Shown here one piece after another: positions 33,435 through 42,887 of a stretch of DNA of 64,000 nt. Every line of letters starts with the position of its first letter. The stretch's first letter is position 1. The notes beneath the pieces were generated by a model. The model had not been told where the DNA came from and made no database searches. It worked only from the letters and a program-made list of their open reading frames with translations. Origin of the DNA: Lonepinella sp051851555 (lineage in GTDB: Bacteria; Pseudomonadota; Gammaproteobacteria; Enterobacterales; Pasteurellaceae). The DNA lies in contig NZ_JBPDVH010000003.1 in NCBI RefSeq assembly GCF_051851555.1, positions 164,108 to 228,107 on the forward strand, in the 5' to 3' direction. Both the position numbers and the translations under genes were made by a program.

Positions 33435-34076
33435 CTATTTCCCTAATAAATTCAGAATTTGTGCTTTTAGCATGTTGATGGCGACCCGATTTTTACCGCC
33501 ACGAGGAATGACCACATCCGCATATTGCTTGGACGGTTCAATAAATTGCAAAAACATTGGTCGCACGGTTTTACGATATTGCTCAATCACTGATTCCATC
33601 GAGCGTCCACGCTCCACCATATCTCGCTGTAAACGGCGGATAAAACAAATATCCAACGGCGTGTCCACAAACACCGACATAGACACTTCCCTACGCACAT
33701 TTTCATCTGTCAATAATAAAATGCCCTCTAAAATCACGATCTTTTTCGGGGTAAAATGTGTCACCTTTTGCGTTCTGGTATGCTCCACATAGCTATACAC
33801 GGGAATATCCACCGCTTGCCCCGCTTTCAAGGCTTGCAAATGTTCAATGAGTAATGCTCTATCCATGGAATTAGGATGGTCATAGTTGGTTTTAATGCGC
33901 GTTTCAAAATCTAAATGACTTTGATCCTTGTAATAACTGTCCTCCGCAATAATGCCAATATCCTCACAACCCAATTCTTCACACAGCTCTTTATGAACCG
34001 TAGAGGCAATCAGACTTTTCCCCGAGGCAGAGGCACCCGTAATAGCAATAATAATGCAATTTGAATTTTCAGACAT
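33435..34076 (-). CDS. udk: Uridine kinase
   Basis: Udk phosphorylates uridine and cytidine to the monophosphates in pyrimidine salvage. The 213-residue sequence has the P-loop GASASGKSLIA, the DSYYKDQSHLDFETR substrate segment and the conserved YDHPNSMDRALL. It leads the udk-dcd-asmA group. A TATAAT box (on the minus strand near 34,110) lies upstream. The family assignment is secure. Confidence 0.95.
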   Translation of the reverse strand: MSENSNCIIIAITGASASGKSLIASTVHKELCEELGCEDIGIIAEDSYYKDQSHLDFETRIKTNYDHPNSMDRALLIEHLQALKAGQAVDIPVYSYVEHTRTQKVTHFTPKKIVILEGILLLTDENVRREVSMSVFVDTPLDICFIRRLQRDMVERGRSMESVIEQYRKTVRPMFLQFIEPSKQYADVVIPRGGKNRVAINMLKAQILNLLGK

Positions 34077-34221
34077 AGTAATCTCGACAATGAAATGATT
34101 GCGTTGATTATAAAGAAAAATGACGGTATTTAACAGTTTTCAACCGCAGTTTTATGGCAAATTTATAGATTATCTACAAGGAAAAGGGCAAGTATAATAC
34201 AAGGTGGTATGTATTAAATGC

Positions 34222-34257
34222 AAAAAAGGAACAATTTTATCGAAAAATTGTTCCTTT
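34222..34257 (-). terminator. Terminator of the DUF4198 gene
   Basis: A 14-bp stem (34,225-34,238 with 34,244-34,257) is followed on the minus strand by a T-run. It lies 26 bases beyond the stop codon. Confidence 0.85.
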
Positions 34258-34282
34258 CTTTTATGTAATATTGATGAGTTGA

Positions 34283-35086
34283 TTAGTGATATTGTTTACC
34301 AATATTAAAGGTCAAGGTTGCATAATGTTTCGCCACTTGACATTGCGCTAGATCTTTAAATGGTACTTCATAGGTCACTTGTGCTTTCCAAAAACCTTGA
34401 CGCAATGGAATAATATTCACTGTGCCATCGTCTAAAGTCACATCAGAAAAGGCTTGCGCCTCCACTTTGTGGGTTTTGGTGTTATCTGCCGTATCAAAGC
34501 CATCAAAGGTAGCGGTTAACGTCACGTTTGGCAAAGGTTCGCCACGATAAAGCACTTTCACTTTAAACAAATCGCTTACATTGATATTGGCTGGATTATC
34601 CATTGGCACGATTTCTAATTCATGACCGACTTGCTTAGTAATCACATCCACCGCCGCACTTTCATGTCCAACGTTAACAATGTTTTTACCGTACATAGAA
34701 GTCAACTCGCAATAGGTGGCATTTGGTGTGTCTTTCATATCCGCTTGTTTCCAGCCCTCTGCATTTTTTGACCAGAACGTTGGTTTATATTCTGCCGCCA
34801 CGATATAACTGCCATCTTGTACGGCTTTTTCTGTTTCAAAATGGTAGTTATGTTCACCTTTTTGGACTAATTTTTGTTTGCCTTGCGCCGTAAATAAGGT
34901 CACACCACGATCAAAAAAGTGTAACCGTTTTTCAGGAATTTGCTCTAAGGCAGGAAATTCACCATAGCCCAGATCAGCTTTTAAAATATCGCCACCATGG
35001 GTATGATCAGTCTGCATCCAAACTCGATGCGCTTGTGCGGAAACCGCAAGAGAACATAATAATGTCGCTAATAGTACTTTTTTCAT
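34283..35086 (-). CDS. DUF4198 periplasmic protein, possible metal binder
   Basis: The 267-residue protein has a signal peptide ending AQA-H, so the mature protein would begin with His (HRVWMQTDHTHGGD), near three further His. DUF4198 proteins are beta-rich periplasmic proteins, some of which are found with nickel/cobalt ECF transporters (the NikK/CbiK type). No transporter genes are adjacent here. The gene is monocistronic with its own terminator. A free N-terminal His is a known way to coordinate copper in other families; for this protein it is only a suggestion. An uptake signal is not present inside. Confidence 0.72.
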   Translation of the reverse strand: MKKVLLATLLCSLAVSAQAHRVWMQTDHTHGGDILKADLGYGEFPALEQIPEKRLHFFDRGVTLFTAQGKQKLVQKGEHNYHFETEKAVQDGSYIVAAEYKPTFWSKNAEGWKQADMKDTPNATYCELTSMYGKNIVNVGHESAAVDVITKQVGHELEIVPMDNPANINVSDLFKVKVLYRGEPLPNVTLTATFDGFDTADNTKTHKVEAQAFSDVTLDDGTVNIIPLRQGFWKAQVTYEVPFKDLAQCQVAKHYATLTFNIGKQYH

Positions 35087-35230
35087 AGAATACCTATTGT
35101 GAAAGAATGAATAAATGGGTTACTTATTTTTTTATAAAAAAGAAGTGGCAATATTAACGGATTGAGAGAAGCTTGTAAAGGAAATTTAACAAGAAAATGG
35201 ATTTCACACAGACAGATTAATTTTTCATAC

Positions 35231-35253
35231 AAAAAAAGGGCATACGCCCTTTT
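35231..35253 (-). terminator. Terminator of the DUF937 gene
   Basis: AAAAGGGC (35,234-35,241) pairs with GCCCTTTT (35,246-35,253) and a T-run follows on the minus strand. It lies 17 bases after the stop. Confidence 0.75.
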
Positions 35254-35269
35254 CTGATAAAAAAATTGC

Positions 35270-35902
35270 TTATTTAAAAACATTATTTAACACTGAACCG
35301 ATATCCCGTGCCAATTCATTATTCGCACTCGGTGCTTGAGTTTGGCTAGTTTGGGTGGGTTGATTTAATAATTGCCCTAATAAATCCCCTAATCCACCTT
35401 GTGATCCAGTGGTTTGGCTAGCTTGCTGTCCGCCTAATAGGCTACCTAATCCACCAAGAAGATCATCTAAACCGAAACCGTTATCTTGTTGTGAGGCTTG
35501 TTGTTGAGATTGTTGGGCTTGTTGCACGATCGTTTCCGCACTCACACCGCCCTCACGGCCATTTGGGGTTAACATATCAATCACTTGTGGCAAGGCCTGT
35601 GAAAGAATATCCTGTGCTTGTGTTTTATCCACTCCCGCTTGTTCTGCGACCTGATTCAGGGTATCTTCACCAAATACATCACTGACTTGTTCCGCATCAA
35701 GGCTTTTATTTTTGCCCGTACCAATCCATGAATTCAGTAAATCTTCCAAACCGCCTTTTTGCAGTTGGTTAAAAATCCCTTCCATGCCACCTTGTTTTTG
35801 TAATAATGCACCTAACACTGAGGTAATCACTGAGGCGCTTGAGCTGTTTGCACTGCCGCCAATCACGTTGCTTAATACTGAACCAATAATTTTGTCTAAC
35901 AT
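35270..35902 (-). CDS. DUF937/YidB-family protein
   Basis: The 210-residue protein starts with MLDKIIGSVLSNVIGG and contains the DUF937 pattern DVFGEDTLNQVAEQAGVDKTQAQDILSQALPQVIDML at residues about 75-110. The C-terminal half is Gln-, Ser- and Gly-rich low complexity (repeated QQASQ and GGLG). YidB-like proteins are of unknown function; some in this family have been tied to surface or adhesion traits, which is not shown here. I see no signal peptide. The Met at 35,902 is favoured over earlier ones because it starts the conserved part and has AAGGAA upstream. Confidence 0.78.
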   Translation of the reverse strand: MLDKIIGSVLSNVIGGSANSSSASVITSVLGALLQKQGGMEGIFNQLQKGGLEDLLNSWIGTGKNKSLDAEQVSDVFGEDTLNQVAEQAGVDKTQAQDILSQALPQVIDMLTPNGREGGVSAETIVQQAQQSQQQASQQDNGFGLDDLLGGLGSLLGGQQASQTTGSQGGLGDLLGQLLNQPTQTSQTQAPSANNELARDIGSVLNNVFK

Positions 35903-36006
35903 AATATTCCTTATCATCAAAAAGAAAGGATAGAGAATGTTCTCTATCCGTCGTTGCTTTGACCTGAGCATCAGCTAAAAGTTCGCCATCAGACCAAAGA
36001 ATAAAA

Positions 36007-36780
36007 CTAGCCTAAAATTGACCGCACTTTTTCAAGGTCTTCTGGCGTATCCACCCCCACCGCAGGTACTTCTTTTGCCAGTTCCACATGAATACGTTCA
36101 CCATGCCAGAGTACCCGTAATTGCTCAAGGCTTTCAATTTGCTCTAATGCAGTCGGTTGCCATTGCACATATTGCTGGATAAACCCTGCACGATAGGCAT
36201 AAATGCCAATGTGGCGTAAATAGTGCGGTTGTAATTGAAGTTGTTTTTCTTGAAGTTCACCTTTTTGTAACAAAGCAAACTGATCCCGATCCCAAGGAAT
36301 CACCGCACGAGAAAAATACAACACATAGCCGTTTTTGTCGGTGATTACTTTTACCGCATTCGGGTTAAACAACTCTTCGGGGGAGTCTATTTTCACCGCA
36401 AGGCTTGCCATATTGACTTGATATTTTTGTAAGTTTTCTGCCACCTGTTGCACAATGACAGGCGGAATTAAAGGTTCATCCCCTTGAATATTGACGATAA
36501 TTTCATCAGCAGGCAAGCTCAATTTTTGCACCACTTCTGCCAAGCGTTCTGTGCCTGAATTGTGTTTTTCCGAAGTCATGCACACCTCGCCACCGAACTG
36601 CTGCACCGCTTGTGCCACTAGCTCGTTGTCCGTTGCCACAATCACACGGCTCGCCCCCGATTGTTGGGCTTTTTCCCACACATGTTGAATCATAGGTTTG
36701 CCCGCAATGTCTGCCAACGGTTTACCAGGTAAGCGGCTGGAGGCAAAACGGGCGGGAATAATTACGCTAAAATTTGTCAT
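36007..36780 (-). CDS. kdsB: CMP-Kdo synthetase
   Basis: KdsB activates Kdo with CTP, giving CMP-Kdo for attachment to lipid A. The 257 residues include the nucleotide-binding N-terminus VIIPARFASSRLPGKPLADI, the NIQGDEPLIPP block and YFSRAVIPWDRD. The start overlaps the lpxK stop (ATGA), and both belong to a run of envelope genes (comEC-msbA-lpxK-kdsB) conserved in H. influenzae. An uptake signal overlaps the 3' end. Confidence 0.96.
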   Translation of the reverse strand: MTNFSVIIPARFASSRLPGKPLADIAGKPMIQHVWEKAQQSGASRVIVATDNELVAQAVQQFGGEVCMTSEKHNSGTERLAEVVQKLSLPADEIIVNIQGDEPLIPPVIVQQVAENLQKYQVNMASLAVKIDSPEELFNPNAVKVITDKNGYVLYFSRAVIPWDRDQFALLQKGELQEKQLQLQPHYLRHIGIYAYRAGFIQQYVQWQPTALEQIESLEQLRVLWHGERIHVELAKEVPAVGVDTPEDLEKVRSILG

Positions 36781-37769
36781 GTTTTATCCTTAATTAAACG
36801 CATAATGTGATCAAAAAGTGCGGTGATTTTTTGCGGTGTTTTTGTGGTAGCGGATATTTCTGCCTCAACGGGCACATACCACCAATTTTTTTGTGCAAAT
36901 GCACCGCACTTCACGGCATCTTTTTCGGTCATTAATAGAGGTTGTTCTGGATCAAAACCAGTAAATAATGTGGCTTGATAGGCTTGATGATCGACAAAAG
37001 GTTGAGTATGGGTGAGCTGAATATTTAAACCCTGTAACATAGTAAAGAAACGTTTTGGATTACCAATACCGGCCATGGCTTGTGCCTGTTTTATTTCACT
37101 TAATAAACGTTTTTCACCCGTCACTAAATTAACGGCATAATGCGGAACAAGCATCATCACCGCATCAGAGTAACCATTCTCTGCCCCATTTGTAATGACA
37201 ATATCGACATTTTTTAATCTGCTCGCTGTTTCACGTAATGGGCCAGCGGGTAATAATAATCCATTACCGAGTCCTCGTTCGGCCTCCATCACCACGATTT
37301 CGATATCTCGTTGTAATTTATAATGTTGCAGACCATCATCACTGATAATCACCTCACAAGGGTATTTTTCTAATAATAATTCAATCGCCTGTTGACGATT
37401 AGGCGAGATACAAACTGGTGCACCCGTTCGTTTGGCAATTAATAAAGGTTCATCACCCGATTGAATGGGATCATCATCAGCACTGACTAAGCGTGGATAA
37501 TGATCAGATTGGCTACCATAACCACGAGAAATCACACCGCACTTTATTCCCTTTTCTTGCAACTGTTCCACAAGCCAAATCGTCACGGGGGTTTTGCCAT
37601 TCCCACCGATACTTAAATTGCCGACGATAATGACGGGAACGGGAGAACGATAGGATTTTAAAATCTTCGATCTAAATAAAAAACGACGCAAACCACTGAT
37701 TAAGCCAAAAAGCCAAGCCAGTGGTAATAAAAGATAAGCAATTTTGGAGTGGGTATACCAAAAATTCAT
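36777..37769 (-). CDS. lpxK: Tetraacyldisaccharide 4'-kinase
   Basis: LpxK phosphorylates the 4' position of the lipid A disaccharide. The 330-residue protein has an N-terminal membrane-associated helix (IAYLLLPLAWLFGLISGL) and a P-loop of the form GNLSIGGNGKTPVTIWL, followed by GVISRGYG and SDDGLQHYKLQRDIEIVV. It is placed between msbA and kdsB, whose products handle the next steps. Three uptake signals fall in this gene, one close to each end and one in the middle. Confidence 0.96.
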   Translation of the reverse strand: MNFWYTHSKIAYLLLPLAWLFGLISGLRRFLFRSKILKSYRSPVPVIIVGNLSIGGNGKTPVTIWLVEQLQEKGIKCGVISRGYGSQSDHYPRLVSADDDPIQSGDEPLLIAKRTGAPVCISPNRQQAIELLLEKYPCEVIISDDGLQHYKLQRDIEIVVMEAERGLGNGLLLPAGPLRETASRLKNVDIVITNGAENGYSDAVMMLVPHYAVNLVTGEKRLLSEIKQAQAMAGIGNPKRFFTMLQGLNIQLTHTQPFVDHQAYQATLFTGFDPEQPLLMTEKDAVKCGAFAQKNWWYVPVEAEISATTKTPQKITALFDHIMRLIKDKT

Positions 37770-37784
37770 TATTTATCCTATGTT

Positions 37785-39533
37785 TTAATGCGAAAACTGC
37801 ATAGCATGTAATTGTTTATACGCCCCGCCCTGCTCTAAAAGATCTTCATGACTGCCTCGTTCTTTCACCTCACCATGCTCAATCACCACAATTTCGTCAG
37901 CCTTTTCAATGGTCGACAAGCGGTGGGCGATCACTAAAACCGTACGATCTTTTTGTAATTCTTCTAAGGCTGATTGAATGGCACGTTCCGATTCTGTATC
38001 CAATGCTGAGGTCGCTTCATCTAAAATCAATACTGGCGAATTACGCAATAAAGCACGTGCAATGGCCAAGCGTTGACGTTGACCGCCGGATAAACTCGCC
38101 CCATTTTCACCAATTACTGTATCTAAACCATTCTCCAATTTATCAATAAATTCCATAGCATGTGCAGCATGTACAGCGTCAATAATTTGTTGACGACTGT
38201 ATTTCTCCGTGGCGGCATAAGCAATATTATTCGCCACGGTATCATTAAATAAATGCACTTGTTGCGACACGACGGAACATTGCTGACGTAAATTGGCGAG
38301 TTTATAATCTTGAATATTCACGCCATCCAGTAAAATCTCGCCTTGATCAATGTCATAAAAACGAGTTAATAAATTAGCAACCGTGGATTTACCCGATCCA
38401 GAGCGCCCCACTAAAGCAACGGTTTTACCTGCTGGAATACGTAAAGAAAAATGATTCAATGCCTTGTCTTCTTTGCCTTGATAAGTGAAACTTACCTGTT
38501 TAAATTCCACTTCACCTTTCGCCCGATCCACTTCATAGCTGCCACTGTCTTTTTCGGTGTCTAAATCCAAAAATTCAAACAACGTTTGACAAGCCGCCAT
38601 ACCACGTTGAAATTGCGAATTGACATTGGTTAAGGATTTCAAAGGGCGCATCATCGCCATCATGGACGAAAACACGACTGTAAACGACCCTGCAGTTAAA
38701 TGTTCACTCATCACTTCAGGAAACGTCGCCACATAAAGCACCGCAGATAAAGCAAAAGAGGCAATAAGCTGTACCACACCATCAGAAATACCGTCAGCAG
38801 ACACAATTTTCATCCCTTTGCGTCGCATATCGTTGCTGACTTCATTAAAGCGTTGTTCTTCCACCGGTTGACCACCGAAAGACAACACCACTTTATGCCC
38901 TTTTAACATTTGTTCCGTAGTGGTGCTTAAGGCTCCCATGCTGTCTTGAATATTACGGCTTAATTGGCGGAAAATTTTAGAGACGAGACCAATCAGTACA
39001 CCGATAATCGGCGCTAAGACGAAAAGCACAATAGATAGCTGCCAACTAGTATAAATCATCACCACAAAGAGCGAAATTAAATAAGTCCCCTCACGCACAA
39101 TGGTCACTAACGCACTAGACGACGAACTGGCAACCATTTCACTGTCGTAGGTCACGCGAGAAAGTAAGCGACCGGTTGGATTTTGGTCAAAATAACTCAC
39201 TGGCATAAACATAAGATGTTTAAACAAACGGCGACGTAAGGTCATTACCACTTTGCCTGAAACCCAAGATAAACAATAGCTTGCAATGTAATTGGTAACG
39301 CCACGAAACAGCACAAACACCACCACCAATACGGCCATTAATTTGAGAAAATCATGATCCGCTTCGCCAAAACCACGATCCAATAAAGGTTTTAATAAAT
39401 AAATTAACCCCGAATCCACCAACGCATTTAATACCAGAGCAATGGCTGCCACAATTAATCCCGCTTTGAATACACTAATGGTCGGCCATAGGCGTTTAAA
39501 GGTTTTGAATACCGAAATATCTTTTTCTTTCAT
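37785..39533 (-). CDS. msbA: Lipid A flippase MsbA
   Basis: MsbA moves lipid A-core across the inner membrane using ATP. The 582-residue half-transporter matches E. coli MsbA in length and carries six helices, Walker A GRSGSGKSTVANLL, signature LSGGQRQRLAIARA, and Walker B LILDEATSALDTESERAIQ. I chose the start MKEKDISVFKTFKRLWPT (39,533), preceded by a purine-rich stretch; an upstream extension is not conserved. The next gene, lpxK, begins 16 bases after its stop. Confidence 0.95.
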   Translation of the reverse strand: MKEKDISVFKTFKRLWPTISVFKAGLIVAAIALVLNALVDSGLIYLLKPLLDRGFGEADHDFLKLMAVLVVVFVLFRGVTNYIASYCLSWVSGKVVMTLRRRLFKHLMFMPVSYFDQNPTGRLLSRVTYDSEMVASSSSSALVTIVREGTYLISLFVVMIYTSWQLSIVLFVLAPIIGVLIGLVSKIFRQLSRNIQDSMGALSTTTEQMLKGHKVVLSFGGQPVEEQRFNEVSNDMRRKGMKIVSADGISDGVVQLIASFALSAVLYVATFPEVMSEHLTAGSFTVVFSSMMAMMRPLKSLTNVNSQFQRGMAACQTLFEFLDLDTEKDSGSYEVDRAKGEVEFKQVSFTYQGKEDKALNHFSLRIPAGKTVALVGRSGSGKSTVANLLTRFYDIDQGEILLDGVNIQDYKLANLRQQCSVVSQQVHLFNDTVANNIAYAATEKYSRQQIIDAVHAAHAMEFIDKLENGLDTVIGENGASLSGGQRQRLAIARALLRNSPVLILDEATSALDTESERAIQSALEELQKDRTVLVIAHRLSTIEKADEIVVIEHGEVKERGSHEDLLEQGGAYKQLHAMQFSH

Positions 39534-39593
39534 AATCACATCTTCATTTAAAAAGTTGTTGGCATTGTACAATTTTTTTCAGCATTATCCAAC

Positions 39594-42023
39594 TTAATCC
39601 CCCTGTTGAGCAGTAATAATCTGCTGATACCAAGGACTAAACGCATTTCTGGCAGTGGCAATTTTTGTGTTATCCCCATAGAATCGTACTGAAATTTGCC
39701 CCGAAACTGCGGTATTATACACCGCACTTTGCACTTGTTCTAAATGGGCTATCACACTGGTATGGGGGAATTTCCACTGATTCCATCGCCCACTTGAAAT
39801 CAAGGCAATATCAGGTTGAATCCGTTCAACAAAATCCGCTCCCGTTGACGTTTTACTGCCATGATGACCCACTTGTAGTAGCTCAATTTTGGGCAATTGT
39901 GGCATAAGACGTCGCTCCGTAGCCAAATCGGCATCCCCTGTTAACAAGACGCTATGCTCCCCTTGTTGCACCAATAACACACAAGAATCGGCATTTTCTG
40001 CTCGAACAACCGGTTTTTCAGGCGATAACGCTTGAATATCTATTCCTTGCCATTGCCAATGCGCCCCTTGTTGACAAAAAGTGCGGTGATTTTCGTCATA
40101 GTTTTTCGCCGAAGGTGTAATCAGTTGGCTATGCGGAAAGGCTTTTAATATCGCCGTAGCGCCTCCCGCATGATCGTTATCATCATGACTAAGAATCACA
40201 TAATCTAAGGCAATACCTTGCCGTTGCAAATAAGGAATAATTTCCAATTCCGCCATGGAACCGCCTTGCCAACTAGCGCCGGTGTCGTACAAAATCCCCC
40301 GCTGATTTTTCACGATTAAGGTTGATAACCCTTGTCCCACATCCAAGGTGTCCACTTGCCAATCGGGTTGCTGTCCGCCACGCCATATCAATGATAGGCT
40401 CAATAGCCCAATTAGACCACAACCGCCCAGTTGAACAAGCCGATATAAATGAGGGGGCAACGGACTACGCGAGGCAAACGATAATCCTAAGGGCCGAGAT
40501 AATGAACTGAACGGCTTTATTGGGACGAGTTTTCTCGGGTGATAAAGCCAATAAACACTTCCCATGATGCCGACAAGCAAAATCAGACAGCAATACTGGA
40601 TTTGTGAATCAGATAAGCCAATCCAACTATGTTGAAAATAGGCTAATAACTGAGTAATGCTATCCGCTAACCTATCCGCCCATTGCCAACTATTAAGGCC
40701 ACCGCCAGTCAATACCGCCAACAATACCAATGGCACCAACAAAAAGCTATACAAAGGCACCGCAATAAGATTGGCGACTAAACCTTGTAAAGAAAATCCA
40801 CCAAAGAACGCTAATTGAACAGGGGTAAAAAAACAAAATAACCCCAGTTGTAAATGAAACAAGGCTAAAATCCACCGCACTTTTGAGGAAATGGGTTGCC
40901 CTCGCCAAAGCAGTAAATTCAACGGAAATAAGCGATACCACAAAATCAAACAAGCCACCGCACTGGCCGACAGCCAAAAACTGGTAGATAAAACCATTAA
41001 TGGATCACTTAACAGCAATAAGGCTATCACCAAGCAATACAACTGCCACGGCGTACAATAGCCTCGCAAAATACGCAGTAAAATGATCACGGATAAAGCT
41101 AAACTGGCACGAAAGGTCGGGATCGCCAATCCCGCTAAATTGGCATAAAATAATGCCAACAGCAAGCCGCAAAGTAACGGAAATATCGGCCGAATCCATC
41201 GCGTAGGCAATACATATTGCAACGCTCGCCCTAGCCAAAAGCCTAACGCCATGGCAAGCCCAATATGTAACCCAGAAATGGCGATTAAATGCGCAGTATT
41301 GGTTTGTTGGTAAATTTTCCACGTCGTGGGTGTTATCCACGCTCGCTCACCAAAGCCTAAAGCCAATAATAAACCTTGTTGAGATAAATCTTGGGTTTGC
41401 ACCATGCTGTTGACGAGGCGTTGTTCTCGCCAGGAAAAATCTTGGGCTATTTTCACCGCACTTTTGATATTCGCAACGGCCTGAATATGGTTCGCCATAT
41501 ACCATTTTTGCCGCTCAAATCCCCCATTATTTAAACGTGAAGAAATAGGTTTTACGGCCAATGTGCCTTGCCATATCTCCCCAATTTGAGGCGTTTCTGC
41601 CACATGCCAATTCACATAAATCCGCCTTGCGGGCTGAGATGATGAGGGCGCCGTCTGGACAATTAACGAGGTGTATTCTCCCTGATGTTGAATAGCCTTG
41701 ATTTGAAATTGAGCCTGTATTTTTTGTAACGGAACTTCCGCCTGTTGCAAGGCTTGTGTGGCGGTGAAATGGGCATAACCAATAAAGATCGTCATCATCA
41801 AGGCGCTGTTTAGCCACGTTTTAAGCCAGTCTAAACAACGTCGTCCGCTGATGATGGCTAGAGCCAATCGACCACCTAACAACAAGACAAATAGGATCAT
41901 ACTTGCTTGCCAAGAAAGCAAATAATCACGAGGTAAAAAAGACAAAGACAACACCGATAAAATCGCATAACCACTGATTTTATCAATTCTTATCTGAGGG
42001 CGTAATTTAAAAAAATTCTGCAT
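39594..42023 (-). CDS. comEC: DNA-uptake channel ComEC/Rec2
   Basis: ComEC (called Rec2 in H. influenzae) carries single-stranded DNA through the inner membrane during natural transformation. The 809-residue protein shows the N-terminal OB-like part, a multi-helix competence domain with HLIAISGLHIGLAMALGFWL, and a C-terminal metallo-beta-lactamase-like domain (VDTLDVGQGLSTLIV, ILSHDDNDHAGG, LLTGDADLATE). All domains are intact, so uptake ability is plausible. Five uptake signals lie within or at the start of the gene. I looked for a clear CRP-S (Sxy-dependent) site upstream and did not find one I would defend. Confidence 0.94.
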   Translation of the reverse strand: MQNFFKLRPQIRIDKISGYAILSVLSLSFLPRDYLLSWQASMILFVLLLGGRLALAIISGRRCLDWLKTWLNSALMMTIFIGYAHFTATQALQQAEVPLQKIQAQFQIKAIQHQGEYTSLIVQTAPSSSQPARRIYVNWHVAETPQIGEIWQGTLAVKPISSRLNNGGFERQKWYMANHIQAVANIKSAVKIAQDFSWREQRLVNSMVQTQDLSQQGLLLALGFGERAWITPTTWKIYQQTNTAHLIAISGLHIGLAMALGFWLGRALQYVLPTRWIRPIFPLLCGLLLALFYANLAGLAIPTFRASLALSVIILLRILRGYCTPWQLYCLVIALLLLSDPLMVLSTSFWLSASAVACLILWYRLFPLNLLLWRGQPISSKVRWILALFHLQLGLFCFFTPVQLAFFGGFSLQGLVANLIAVPLYSFLLVPLVLLAVLTGGGLNSWQWADRLADSITQLLAYFQHSWIGLSDSQIQYCCLILLVGIMGSVYWLYHPRKLVPIKPFSSLSRPLGLSFASRSPLPPHLYRLVQLGGCGLIGLLSLSLIWRGGQQPDWQVDTLDVGQGLSTLIVKNQRGILYDTGASWQGGSMAELEIIPYLQRQGIALDYVILSHDDNDHAGGATAILKAFPHSQLITPSAKNYDENHRTFCQQGAHWQWQGIDIQALSPEKPVVRAENADSCVLLVQQGEHSVLLTGDADLATERRLMPQLPKIELLQVGHHGSKTSTGADFVERIQPDIALISSGRWNQWKFPHTSVIAHLEQVQSAVYNTAVSGQISVRFYGDNTKIATARNAFSPWYQQIITAQQGD

Positions 42024-42338
42024 TTTTCACCGCACTTTTGAGCTTTTTCACTATTTTTCTTGTATTGAACCAAGAATAAACGATACCGCTTTCAAGCCTA
42101 CGCTAAAAAATCAAAAAGCCTAAATAATTTATTTCATTTTTGGAATGGAGATCACATTTTTATGTAAAGACTGTGTAAAGATCGCCTTGTTTCAGTAATT
42201 TTATTTGCTTATTTTAGCAACTTCTGGTATTTATAACGCCTTTAAAATTACCCCCCATTAATTTTCGGGGAATCACTTAAGGTGTTTGACGTCGCTAGAT
42301 GGATCGCTCAGACAGAATATTATTGATTGGAGAACAAC
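42024..42338. promoter_or_regulatory. Divergent control region comEC/dksA
   Basis: This 315-bp gap serves two divergent genes. An uptake signal lies directly at the comEC end. A GC-rich hairpin of C-runs and G-runs (about 42,251-42,272, CCCCC with GGGG) without T-run lies in the dksA leader. No short gene is seen. Confidence 0.4.
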
Positions 42339-42785
42339 ATGACAAACACGAATAAAGCCTCTTTAAGCCTTTTAGCCTTAGCAGGCGTGTCGCCATATCA
42401 AGAAGAAAAAAATGAAGAATACATGAATGAAAAACAAATCGTTCATTTCCGTAAAATTTTACAAGCATGGCACGACCAGATTGTCGGTGAGGCGAGCCGT
42501 ACCGTAAACCATATGCGAGATGAGGCCTCTAATTTCCCAGATCCCGCAGATCGTGCGACCCAAGAAGAAGAATTTAGCTTAGAATTGCGTGCCAGAGATC
42601 GTGAACGCAAATTGATGAAAAAAATCGAAAATACTTTAAAAAAATTAGATACGGAAGATTTTGGCTACTGCAATTCATGCGGTGTCGAGATTGGTATTCG
42701 CCGCTTAGAGGCTCGTCCAACAGCCGATCTTTGTATTGATTGTAAAACATTAGCCGAAGTGCGTGAAAAACAAATGGGATTTTAA
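42339..42785 (+). CDS. dksA: RNA polymerase-binding factor DksA
   Basis: DksA binds in the secondary channel of RNA polymerase and, together with ppGpp, tunes rRNA and amino-acid promoters. The 148-residue protein has the coiled-coil (QIVHFRKILQAWHDQIVGEA ... ) with the tip segment FPDPADRATQEEEF holding the two functional Asp residues, and a four-Cys zinc finger (CNSCGVEIG ... LCIDC). The start at 42,339 is set by TTGGAG upstream. It lies before pcnB and folK, as in E. coli. Confidence 0.96.
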   Translation: MTNTNKASLSLLALAGVSPYQEEKNEEYMNEKQIVHFRKILQAWHDQIVGEASRTVNHMRDEASNFPDPADRATQEEEFSLELRARDRERKLMKKIENTLKKLDTEDFGYCNSCGVEIGIRRLEARPTADLCIDCKTLAEVREKQMGF

Positions 42786-42887
42786 TCAACATTCCCTCAC
42801 AGGCTAGGCTATACAGAATAAACGTCGGACGTAATGAAATACGTCCGTTGATTTTATTCACAAAATCTTTTATTTACGGAGTTTATT

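Noticed and set aside
42024..42200. CRP-S competence site upstream of comEC
   Set aside because: I searched for TGCGATC/GATCGCA-type half-sites and found only poor matches. A matrix scan with Pasteurellaceae CRP-S sites would be needed.
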